Assembly (NCBI GenBank): GCA_945875225.1
Contig: CAMCJY010000158.1
Location: 1-5,393 of the forward strand
DNA: 5,393 nucleotides
Reading direction: 5' to 3'
From: Comamonas sp. lk
Lineage (GTDB): Bacteria; Pseudomonadota; Gammaproteobacteria; Burkholderiales; Burkholderiaceae_C
Positions within the stretch are counted from its first letter, which is position 1, and each line of letters opens with the position of its first letter. The translations under genes were made by a program, and so were the position numbers. A model generated the notes under the pieces. That model worked only from the letters and a program-made list of their open reading frames with translations. It was not told the origin of the DNA and made no database searches. Positions 1 through 5,393 of the stretch are shown here, in pieces.

Positions 1-772
1 GGCCGCAGTGTTTGTCGAGGCTTTTCGTAAAGGCCTGGACGGCTATGTCAGCGCATTGGCCGAACCCGAGGCTTTGAGTGCGATTGGCCTGACGCTGTTG
101 GTTGCGGTGGTGGCGGTGCCCTGCAATCTGGTGTTTGGAGTGTCCGCGGCATGGGCGATTGCCAAGTTTGAATTTCCCGGCAAGTCCGCGCTGACCACTT
201 TGATCGATTTGCCGTTCTCTGTCTCACCGGTGGTAGCCGGCCTGGTCTATGTGTTGATGTTTGGTGCGCACGGTTGGTTTGGCCCCTGGCTGATGGCGCA
301 CGACATCAAAATCATTTTTGCGCTACCGGGCATGGTGCTGGCCACCACCTTTGTGACCTTCCCCTTTGTGGCGCGCGAGTTGTTGCCTTTGATGCAATCG
401 CAGGGCACGGACGAAGAACAAGCCAGCATCGTGCTGGGCGCATCCGGGTGGCAAACTTTTTGGTATGTCACGCTGCCCAATATCCGCTGGGCATTGCTGT
501 ACGGCGTCATTTTGTGTAACGCCCGCGCCATGGGCGAGTTTGGTGCAGTCTCCGTGGTGTCTGGCCATATCCGTGGGCAGACCAACACCATGCCCTTGCA
601 TATCGAAATTTTGTACAACGAATACCAATCGGTTGCGGCCTTTGCCGTAGCGACTTTGCTCACGCTCCTGGCGCTGGTGACACTGCTGGTCAAAAGCTTG
701 GCGGAGTGGAAATTTGAGCGCCAGCAGCGCGTCGCACCAAGCCTTTCACCCGAGCGTCCTGTAAGCCCTTGA
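1..772 (+). CDS. cysW: Sulfate/thiosulfate ABC transporter permease CysW (5' end outside the window)
   Basis: One of the two membrane permeases of the CysTWA importer. It sits in the inner membrane, passes sulfate or thiosulfate from a periplasmic binding protein, and is driven by CysA. The visible 256 codons (first full codon at 2) match CysW throughout: several hydrophobic segments, the stretch LIDLPFSVSPVVAGLVYVL, and the EAA loop (EEQAS, then G, then VTLPNI; nt about 413-493) that docks on the ATPase. Next comes NARAMGEFGAVSVVSG, typical of this subfamily. The GTG at 8 is a possible start by position but is almost certainly an internal valine: the frame is open to the left edge, and the family normally has about 35-40 more N-terminal residues with the first membrane helix. 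The gene ends with a Pro/Ser-rich tail and TGA at 770-772. It is followed 13 nt later by cysA, so the two are very probably co-transcribed. CysT would be expected just upstream but is not in view. Confidence 0.95.
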   Translation, partial: AAVFVEAFRKGLDGYVSALAEPEALSAIGLTLLVAVVAVPCNLVFGVSAAWAIAKFEFPGKSALTTLIDLPFSVSPVVAGLVYVLMFGAHGWFGPWLMAHDIKIIFALPGMVLATTFVTFPFVARELLPLMQSQGTDEEQASIVLGASGWQTFWYVTLPNIRWALLYGVILCNARAMGEFGAVSVVSGHIRGQTNTMPLHIEILYNEYQSVAAFAVATLLTLLALVTLLVKSLAEWKFERQQRVAPSLSPERPVSP

Positions 773-785
773 GGCCACTTTCACT

Positions 786-1646
786 ATGAGTATTTCCATT
801 GACCATGTCAGCAAGCAATTTGGCAGCTTCCAAGCCTTGGAAGATGTCAGCCTCCAAATTGCATCGGGCGAACTGGTGGCCCTGCTTGGGCCTTCGGGCT
901 GCGGCAAAACGACGCTGCTGCGCATCATCGCCGGTTTAGAAAGCGCCGATGCCGGCAATATTTATTTTTCCGGCGTCGATGCCACCGACGTGCATCCGCG
1001 TGAACGCAACGTGGGCTTTGTGTTCCAGCACTACGCCTTGTTCCGCCACATGACGGTGTTTGACAACGTGGCCTTCGGCCTGCGTATGCGGCCGCGTGCC
1101 AGCCGCCCTAGCGAGTCGCAGATCAAAGACAAAGTGCACCAACTGCTAGACCTGGTGCAGCTCGATTGGCTGGGTGATCGCTTCCCGTCGCAGCTCTCGG
1201 GCGGGCAGCGCCAGCGCATTGCCTTGGCCCGCGCGCTGGCGGTAGAGCCGCAGGTCTTGCTGCTGGATGAACCTTTTGGCGCACTCGATGCCAAAGTGCG
1301 CAAAGAGCTGCGCCGCTGGCTGCGCCGCTTGCACGATGAGCTGCATGTGAGCAGCGTTTTTGTGACCCACGACCAGGAAGAGGCGCTCGAAGTGTCAGAC
1401 CGCGTGGTGCTGATGAACCGGGGCCGCATAGAGCAGGTAGGCACGCCCCAAGCGGTGTGGGAGCAGCCGGCCAGCCCGTTTGTGTTCAGCTTTTTGGGCC
1501 AGGTCAACCGTTTGCAAGGGCATATCGAAGATGGCAGCTTGCGCATTGGCAACGGGCGCGCACGTATTGCCTGCCCCGAGTTACAGCAGAGCGCCCCGCA
1601 ACAAGCTGGCTATGCCTTTGTGCGGCCCTACGAGCTGGAGATATGA
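786..1646 (+). CDS. cysA: Sulfate/thiosulfate ABC transporter ATPase CysA, truncated by an in-frame TGA
   Basis: Cytoplasmic ATPase subunit that powers sulfate/thiosulfate uptake through CysT/CysW. All ABC motifs are present in order: Walker A GPSGCGKTT (residues 35-43), Q-loop Q81, signature LSGGQ (137-141), Walker B ending LLLDEP (158-163), D-loop GALD (165-168) and the H-loop histidine H195. The ATG at 786 fits the family start. A GAGG at 771-774, overlapping the cysW stop, is a plausible ribosome site. The protein is 286 aa, whereas CysA is usually about 350-365 aa. It stops after ...RPYELEI at TGA 1644-1646, inside the C-terminal regulatory region. The same frame then continues with recognisable CysA sequence to 1877, which would give 363 codons. 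The nucleotide-binding domain is whole, so the product could still bind and hydrolyse ATP. Loss of the tail might affect dimer contacts or regulation. A sequencing error or a rare readthrough event are the alternatives to a real nonsense mutation. Confidence 0.9.
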   Translation: MSISIDHVSKQFGSFQALEDVSLQIASGELVALLGPSGCGKTTLLRIIAGLESADAGNIYFSGVDATDVHPRERNVGFVFQHYALFRHMTVFDNVAFGLRMRPRASRPSESQIKDKVHQLLDLVQLDWLGDRFPSQLSGGQRQRIALARALAVEPQVLLLDEPFGALDAKVRKELRRWLRRLHDELHVSSVFVTHDQEEALEVSDRVVLMNRGRIEQVGTPQAVWEQPASPFVFSFLGQVNRLQGHIEDGSLRIGNGRARIACPELQQSAPQQAGYAFVRPYELEI

Positions 1647-1877
1647 CCCGCCACTGGTGTTGCCGATGCGTCCGACTGGATAGCGGGCCAGGTGCTGCGT
1701 GTGTTGGCCGCGGGCCCACTGGTGCGCCTGGAAATTACCCTGCAAGATACATCCATCCTGCCCCAGGGTGAAGTGCTGGAGGTGCACATGGGCTTGCAGG
1801 AATATGCCGCCACGCCACTGCGCGACGCTGACCCAGTGCTGGTGCGACCGCGCGCAGGGCGGGTGTTTTTGGTTTGA
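1647..1877 (+). pseudogene. cysA: C-terminal TOBE-domain remainder of cysA, downstream of the in-frame stop
   Basis: These 76 codons plus a TGA (1875-1877) lie in exactly the same frame as cysA, directly after its TGA at 1644-1646. They read as the missing end of the regulatory domain: WIAGQVLRVLAAGPLVRLEI is the typical TOBE-type strand pattern of CysA, and the end, VLVRPRAGRVFLV, is a normal CysA C-terminus. With the upstream part the total would be 363 aa, the expected family length. There are no further stops or indels in the piece, so the interruption is either recent or not real. Separate translation is unlikely: the first in-frame ATG (1692) has no good ribosome site and would begin in the middle of the domain. 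Confidence 0.8.
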
Positions 1878-1891
1878 GGCGGCTATGTGCG

Positions 1892-3484
1892 TTAGCTGAG
1901 CTTTTTTAGTAACAGCGCATTGACCTGCGCCGGATTGGCCTTGCCCTTGCTGGCCTTCATGATGGGGCCGACCAAGCCGTTCAAGGCCTTGGCGTTGCCG
2001 GCTTTGAACTCGTCGACGTTTTTCGGGTTGGCGGCCAGCACCTCGTCGATGATGGCTTCCAGTGCGCCGGTGTCGTTCATTTGCTTGACGCCCAAACTAT
2101 CAATCAGATTATTTAGTTTTTTTAGTTCCTCATCAAAACCAATTACATCCACCACAAACCGCGCTGCTTTTGCTGCATGCTCAATCCGAAATTTCTCACT
2201 CCCAGCAGAAACATTATTGGCGATGTCCATTTCGGAAAGAACTAAATTTATTTGGCTATCCAGCTTTCTGTGCAGATTCCACAATTCATCAAGAAGTGTT
2301 TTTGCCGCGTTATTGCTGATAACCCCGTCTGTAATGCACTTAATCAAAGCCGCCAGCCTCAAAGCGCTGACCGGGCAGTCGGCAATACTCAACTCATCGG
2401 CATTCAAACGCCGTAACAACTCGCCCATTATCCAGTTGCTGGCCAACTTAGCCTGTCCGCAAGCCTTGGCGGTGGCTTCAAAGTAAGCCGCCATCGCCTT
2501 GCTTTGCGTGAGTTGCGTGGCATCGTATTCGGGCAAACCGTATTGCGTGACAAAGCGCTCGGCCATCACACGCGGCAACTCGGCCATCTCACTGCGCACG
2601 CGCTCCACCCATTCGCGCGAGATCACCAGCGGTGGCAAATCCGGGTCGGGGAAATAGCGGTAATCGGCGGCGTCTTCTTTGGTGCGCATGGCGCGGGTCT
2701 CGCCGGTGTCGGGGTTGAACAGCACGGTAGCTTGTTGGATGGCGTGGCCGTCTTCGATTTGTTCAATTTGCCAGCGCACTTCATAGTCGATGGCCTGCTG
2801 CATGAACTTAAAGCTGTTGAGGTTTTTGATTTCACGGCGTGTGCCCAGCGGCGCGCCGGGTTTGCGCACGGACACATTGGCGTCGCAGCGGAAACTGCCC
2901 TCTTGCATATTGCCGTCGCAAATGCCAATCCAGGTCACGATCTTGTGCAGCTCTTTGGCATAGGCCACCGCCTCTTCACTGGAGCGCATATCGGGCTCGG
3001 TAACGATTTCTAAAAGCGGCGTGCCAGCGCGGTTGAGGTCGATGCCCGATTGACCGATGAAATCTTCATGCAAAGACTTGCCCGCGTCCTCTTCCAAATG
3101 CGCGCGCACCAGGCGCACCGTTTTTTTCTCGTTACCCAAAAAGAAAGAAAGTTCGCCACCCTGCACCACGGGGATTTCAAACTGGCTGATCTGGTAGCCC
3201 TTGGGCAGATCCGGATAAAAATAGTTTTTACGCGCAAACACGCTGCGCTCTGCAATGTACGACCCCAGCGCCAGCCCAAGTTCGATGGCACGTTCCACCG
3301 CGCCCTTGTTCATTACCGGCAGCGTGCCCGGCAAGGCCAGGTCCACGGCACAGGCTTGCGTGTTGGGCGCAGCACCGAAGGCGATAGATGCGCGGCTGAA
3401 AATCTTGCTTTGCGTGGAGAGTTGGGCGTGGGTTTCAAAGCCGATGACGACTTCGTAGCCGTGGACTAGTTTGGCGGCGCTCAT
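1892..3484 (-). CDS. gatB: Aspartyl/glutamyl-tRNA(Asn/Gln) amidotransferase subunit B, with extra tail insertion
   Basis: Subunit of GatCAB that binds the mischarged Glu-tRNA(Gln) or Asp-tRNA(Asn), phosphorylates the side chain with ATP, and amidates it with ammonia from GatA. Visible signatures are GFETHAQL near the start (E17 and H19 correspond to the family's metal-site residues), YPDLPKGYQISQ (90-101), HLEEDAGKS (129-137, E131/E132) and DLNRAGTPLLEIVTEPD (149-165). Then come the helical domain and a YqeY-like tail (about 463-530) that in this family contacts the tRNA. The cysteines that bind zinc in some GatB proteins are mostly absent here (only C45 remains), so no zinc site is expected. 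The length is 530 aa against roughly 475-490 aa usually. The excess is residues about 403-460, between the helical and YqeY-like parts, in AT-rich DNA. The tail itself is somewhat divergent, with P507 where most members have glutamine. The ATG overlaps the gatA stop (ATGA), behind a consensus Shine-Dalgarno site. The stop is TAA, 14 bp from the end of the full cysA frame. Confidence 0.96.
   Translation of the reverse strand: MSAAKLVHGYEVVIGFETHAQLSTQSKIFSRASIAFGAAPNTQACAVDLALPGTLPVMNKGAVERAIELGLALGSYIAERSVFARKNYFYPDLPKGYQISQFEIPVVQGGELSFFLGNEKKTVRLVRAHLEEDAGKSLHEDFIGQSGIDLNRAGTPLLEIVTEPDMRSSEEAVAYAKELHKIVTWIGICDGNMQEGSFRCDANVSVRKPGAPLGTRREIKNLNSFKFMQQAIDYEVRWQIEQIEDGHAIQQATVLFNPDTGETRAMRTKEDAADYRYFPDPDLPPLVISREWVERVRSEMAELPRVMAERFVTQYGLPEYDATQLTQSKAMAAYFEATAKACGQAKLASNWIMGELLRRLNADELSIADCPVSALRLAALIKCITDGVISNNAAKTLLDELWNLHRKLDSQINLVLSEMDIANNVSAGSEKFRIEHAAKAARFVVDVIGFDEELKKLNNLIDSLGVKQMNDTGALEAIIDEVLAANPKNVDEFKAGNAKALNGLVGPIMKASKGKANPAQVNALLLKKLS
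2105..2278 (-). other. gatB: Insertion of about 48 residues in the GatB tail, in an AT-rich patch
   Basis: These codons (residues 403-460) lie between the helical-domain end ISNNAAKTLLDELW and the YqeY-like start IDSLGVKQMNDTGALE. From memory of the family, about 10 residues normally bridge these two conserved blocks; here there are 58. The inserted segment looks helical and charged (for example DEELKKLNNL) and has no motif I recognise. Hand counting gives about 39% GC for 2101-2280 and 42% for 2281-2340, against 65% for 1921-1980. The reading frame is kept throughout. Boundaries are approximate because they come from comparison by eye. Confidence 0.7.
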
Positions 3485-4944
3485 GCGGCACCTCCTGGGG
3501 CCTGGGTGTGGTGGTCTGTGTGCAATTGGTACTGGTGCGCCACGTTCAAGAGGCGCGCCTCCTGCAAATAATTACCGATGAGTTGCATGCCTACCGGCAT
3601 ACCGCTTTCGCCAAAGCCCACCGGCAGGCTCATGCCAGGCAAACCTGCCAATGACGCAGGCAGGGTGAAGATATCAGCCAAGTAATTGGCCAGCGGATCA
3701 TCCGATTTATCGCCGAGCTTCCATGCGGTGGTTGGTGCAACCGGACCGGCTATCACGTCGCACTGGCTAAAGGCCTGCTGAAAATCATCAGCAATCATGC
3801 GGCGGATTTTTTGCGCCTGCAGGTAGTAGGCATCGTAATAACCGTGCGACAACACATAAGCGCCGATCATGATGCGGCGCTTCACTTCGTCACCAAAAGC
3901 TTCGCTGCGGGTTTTTTCATACATGTCCGCCAGGTCTGAAAATTCTTTGGCGCGGTGGCCGAATTTCACGCCGTCAAAACGACTGAGGTTGCTCGACGCT
4001 TCGGCCGGCGCGATGATGTAGTAAACCGGAATAGATAACTCGGTGCGCGGCAATGCGATGGGCACCAATTTGGCGCCTTGGTCTTGCAGTTGCTTCAAGG
4101 CGGTGTCGATGGTGCTGCGCACATCGCTGGCCAAGCCCTCGCCAAAAAATTCGTTCGGAATACCCACGCGTACACCTTGCAGCGGCTGCATAAGCCCGAT
4201 GGAAAAATCTTCCTTCGCCACATTCAGCGAAGTCGAATCCCGGTCCAGGTCGGGGCCGCACATAGCTGATAGCAGTAAAGCGCAGTCTTCGGCGCTGCGC
4301 GCCATCGGCCCGGCCTGGTCTAGGCTGGAGGCAAAGGCCACCATGCCATAGCGCGAGGCGCGGCCGTAAGTGGGCTTGATGCCGGTGATACCGCAAAAAG
4401 CTGCTGGCTGGCGGATGGAGCCGCCGGTATCGGTGCCTGTGGCCGCAGGGGTTAAGCGCGCTGCCACAGCGGCTGCGCTGCCACCGGAGGAGCCACCGGG
4501 AATGCGTGTGGTGTCCCAGGGGTTGGTGACCGCGCCGTAAGCCGAGTTTTCATTGGCCGAGCCCATGGCGAATTCATCGCAATTGAGCTTGCCCAAAGTC
4601 ACCATGCCGGCCTCGCGCAAACGGCTGACCACGGTGGCGTCAAACGGCGAGCGGTAGTCCTTCAATATCTTGGAGCCCGCCGTAGTGGCGAAATCTTGCG
4701 TGACAAAAATGTCTTTGTGCGCGATAGGCACGCCTTCTAAAGGGCCAGCGATGCCTGCCGCGATTTTGTCGTCCGAGGCCTGGGCTTGCGCCAGTGTCAC
4801 TTCGCTGTGGATGTCCAAAAATGCGTTGTGCGGATTACCACCCATGCGCGCCAGAAAACGCGTGGCCACCTCGACCGCGCTGACTTCTTTGTTTTTCAGC
4901 ATAGCCGCCAACTGCGCCACGCTTTTGTTGTGCAAATCACCCAT
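3481..4944 (-). CDS. gatA: Aspartyl/glutamyl-tRNA(Asn/Gln) amidotransferase subunit A (glutaminase)
   Basis: Amidase-signature enzyme that hydrolyses glutamine (or asparagine) and delivers ammonia through a channel to GatB in the cytoplasmic GatCAB complex. The Ser-cisSer-Lys triad is complete: K77 in AHKDIF, S152 in the PGGSSGGS glycine/serine loop and S176 in GTDTGGSIRQP. The spacings (75 and 24 residues) match those of the amidase-signature family. The length, 487 aa, is normal for GatA, and nothing in it looks broken. The ATG at 4944 begins MGDLHNKSVAQLA, a normal GatA start, only 3 nt after the gatC stop. The Shine-Dalgarno match there is weak, so translation probably depends on coupling to gatC. 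The gene ends by overlapping the gatB start by 4 nt. Whether the complex works mainly on Gln or Asn tRNA cannot be told here. Many proteobacteria with their own GlnRS use it for Asn-tRNA. Confidence 0.98.
   Translation of the reverse strand: MGDLHNKSVAQLAAMLKNKEVSAVEVATRFLARMGGNPHNAFLDIHSEVTLAQAQASDDKIAAGIAGPLEGVPIAHKDIFVTQDFATTAGSKILKDYRSPFDATVVSRLREAGMVTLGKLNCDEFAMGSANENSAYGAVTNPWDTTRIPGGSSGGSAAAVAARLTPAATGTDTGGSIRQPAAFCGITGIKPTYGRASRYGMVAFASSLDQAGPMARSAEDCALLLSAMCGPDLDRDSTSLNVAKEDFSIGLMQPLQGVRVGIPNEFFGEGLASDVRSTIDTALKQLQDQGAKLVPIALPRTELSIPVYYIIAPAEASSNLSRFDGVKFGHRAKEFSDLADMYEKTRSEAFGDEVKRRIMIGAYVLSHGYYDAYYLQAQKIRRMIADDFQQAFSQCDVIAGPVAPTTAWKLGDKSDDPLANYLADIFTLPASLAGLPGMSLPVGFGESGMPVGMQLIGNYLQEARLLNVAHQYQLHTDHHTQAPGGAA
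3490..3496 (-). promoter_or_regulatory. Shine-Dalgarno site of gatB inside the gatA 3' end
   Basis: On the minus strand the sequence reads AGGAGGT, then 5 nt, then the gatB ATG. This is a full match to the anti-Shine-Dalgarno sequence at good spacing, and it supports the 3484 start. It is encoded within the last codons of gatA and pairs with the ATGA start/stop overlap. GatB can therefore be made both by coupling and by direct initiation. The gatC and gatA starts have no comparably strong site. Confidence 0.85.
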
Positions 4945-4947
4945 GGT

Positions 4948-5283
4948 TTACTCGATCACTTTGGGCACCAGAAACAAACCGCGCTCCACAGCAGGCGCAC
5001 TGCGCTGATTGGCTTCACGCTGGTTGGGCTCGCTCACCACGTCTTCGCGCAAACGCAGCGTCATGCCGAGTTCGTCGGCGTCGGCAATCGCCTTGGTTAA
5101 ACCTTGCATGGCATCGACCGGGTGCGCCATGGGTACCACGCCGGTAGTGTCCACCGCGCGCATTTGCTCGACGATTTCAAAAAAACCATTGAGCTGGTCA
5201 AGCAGGCGTTCAGCGGCGGGCGGGTCAAACCGCAGCCGGGACAGATGGGCTAGGCGGTCAATATCGTGGGACGTCAAGGACAT
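4948..5283 (-). CDS. gatC: Aspartyl/glutamyl-tRNA(Asn/Gln) amidotransferase subunit C
   Basis: Small structural subunit that wraps around GatA and stabilises the GatA-GatB interface. The sequence has the GatC landmarks: MSLTSHDIDRLAHLSRL at the start, the helix QLNGFFEIVEQM, then VDTTGVVPMAHPVDA, the later block LRLREDVVSEP, and the conserved end LFLVPKVIE. The length is 111 aa, where about 95-100 is usual. The surplus is roughly residues 62-74 (TKAIADADELGM region) between the two conserved halves. The ATG at 5283 is the only plausible start: going upstream in frame there is a TAA at 5299-5301 with no start codon between. No good Shine-Dalgarno is visible before it. It is the first gene of gatCAB, and its stop is 3 nt before the gatA start. 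Confidence 0.96.
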   Translation of the reverse strand: MSLTSHDIDRLAHLSRLRFDPPAAERLLDQLNGFFEIVEQMRAVDTTGVVPMAHPVDAMQGLTKAIADADELGMTLRLREDVVSEPNQREANQRSAPAVERGLFLVPKVIE

Positions 5284-5333
5284 GTGAAAAAGCGGTCTTT
5301 ACAGGGTGGTTTGCTGAGTCCAGCCACTTGCGT

Positions 5334-5373
5334 AAGGCGGGATTTTGGGGGCAATAGGTTATTATCCCGCCTT
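5334..5373. repeat. Perfect 10-bp inverted repeat with 20-nt spacer
   Basis: The left arm AAGGCGGGAT (5334-5343) and the right arm ATCCCGCCTT (5364-5373) are exact reverse complements, separated by 20 nt. The right arm overlaps the candidate -10 box. It could be an operator for a dimeric regulator of the divergent genes, or a hairpin in a leader RNA. There is no T-run after either arm, so a terminator is unlikely. Confidence 0.65.
5360..5366. promoter_or_regulatory. Candidate -10 box readable on both strands
   Basis: On the plus strand TATTAT (5360-5365) and on the minus strand GATAAT (5366-5361) each match five of six bases of TATAAT. They lie in the most AT-rich spot of the gatC upstream spacer. 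From the minus-strand box, transcription would begin near 5353 and give gatC a leader of about 70 nt. No convincing -35 hexamer is seen at 16-18 bp on either strand, so the assignment is tentative. Confidence 0.35.
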
Positions 5374-5393
5374 TGGCTTGCACGGCGTTTTCC

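Larger units (their letters stand above)
5284..5393. other. Spacer upstream of gatC, probably shared with a divergent mreB beyond the window
   Basis: This is a 110-bp stretch without a coding frame that I can support. It holds the gatC leader and, most likely, the promoter region for a gene reading rightward off the window. In Burkholderiales and related bacteria gatCAB is commonly divergent from mreB (rod-shape actin homologue), and the right edge would be just before its start; this is inference from gene order, since no mreB codons are visible. The spacer contains an inverted repeat and an AT-rich box, listed separately. Confidence 0.6.

Noticed and set aside
8..10. GTG at 8 as the true start of cysW
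   Set aside because: The frame is open to the window edge, and the CysW family has further N-terminal sequence with a membrane helix before this point.
1031..1552. 173-codon open frame on the minus strand inside cysA
   Set aside because: It lies wholly antisense to the conserved ATPase domain, its composition (Ser/Arg/Cys-rich) looks like a shadow of GC-rich coding DNA, and no domain is recognisable.
1644..1646. TGA as a selenocysteine codon or a recoded tryptophan
   Set aside because: The CysA family has no selenocysteine there, I see no convincing hairpin just downstream, and TGA serves as a normal stop in neighbouring genes.
1643..1771. ATG overlapping the premature cysA stop (ATGA) as the start of a new downstream gene
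   Set aside because: That ATG is in a different frame and yields a Cys/Arg-rich peptide unlike any family. The real CysA continuation is in the original frame.
1893..1907. AGCTGAGC followed by six T as a rho-independent terminator for cysA
   Set aside because: The possible stem is only 3-4 bp, and the bases are the last codons of gatB (LLLKKLS) read on the other strand.
2111..2247. Inverted 8-mers ATTTAGTT (2111-2118) and AACTAAAT (2240-2247) as ends of a mobile element in gatB
   Set aside because: They are short and AT-rich within an AT-rich patch, lie inside rather than at the edges of the insertion, and no transposon features accompany them.
1920..2486. 188-codon open frame on the plus strand inside gatB
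   Set aside because: It is antisense to clear GatB sequence, has no recognisable domain, and has no ribosome site or partner gene to support it.
2504..3013. 169-codon open frame on the plus strand inside gatB
   Set aside because: It is a shadow frame of the conserved GatB core, with His/Ala/Gly-rich composition typical of the opposite strand of GC-rich genes.
3121..3127. Run of seven T (seven A in the gatB sense strand) as a frameshift site
   Set aside because: The GatB frame continues with conserved sequence on both sides, and nothing suggests a second product.

Overview
The window reads as chromosomal DNA of a betaproteobacterium in the order Burkholderiales, most like Comamonadaceae. The basis is the sequence style of the sulfate-transport proteins, of GatC/GatA/GatB and of the GatB tail, together with GC-rich coding DNA. 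The assignment comes from reading protein sequences, not from a database search.

Left part, + strand (1-1877): the 3' end of a sulfate/thiosulfate ABC importer operon. It holds the inner-membrane permease cysW, whose first ~35-40 codons lie off the left edge, and then the ATPase gene cysA. CysA has an intact nucleotide-binding domain but is cut by an in-frame TGA at 1644-1646. The remaining 76 codons of the usual C-terminal regulatory (TOBE-type) domain stay open in the same frame up to a second TGA at 1875-1877. This is therefore a point nonsense mutation (or a sequence error, or a readthrough site), not a frameshift.

Right part, - strand (5283 down to 1892): gatC-gatA-gatB, a tightly packed operon for the three subunits of the tRNA-dependent amidotransferase GatCAB. 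GatC and GatA are 3 nt apart. GatA and GatB overlap by 4 nt (ATGA), and a full-consensus Shine-Dalgarno site sits inside the end of gatA. GatA provides ammonia from glutamine, GatB activates the mischarged Glu- or Asp-tRNA and transfers the ammonia, and GatC holds the complex together. Two subunits look longer than usual. GatB is 530 aa, with about 48 extra residues between its helical and YqeY-like tail domains, in a strikingly AT-rich patch. GatC is 111 aa, with about a dozen extra residues in its middle linker.

Right edge (5284-5393): a non-coding spacer upstream of gatC. It carries a perfect 10-bp inverted repeat around an AT-rich box that resembles a -10 element on both strands. In related bacteria this spacer separates gatC from the divergent mreB gene, which would start just beyond the window.

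The two operons converge, with only 14 bp between the end of the full cysA frame and the gatB stop codon. No new multi-gene system is visible. The points most worth a second look are the interrupted cysA, the GatB and GatC insertions, and the palindrome in the gatC upstream spacer.
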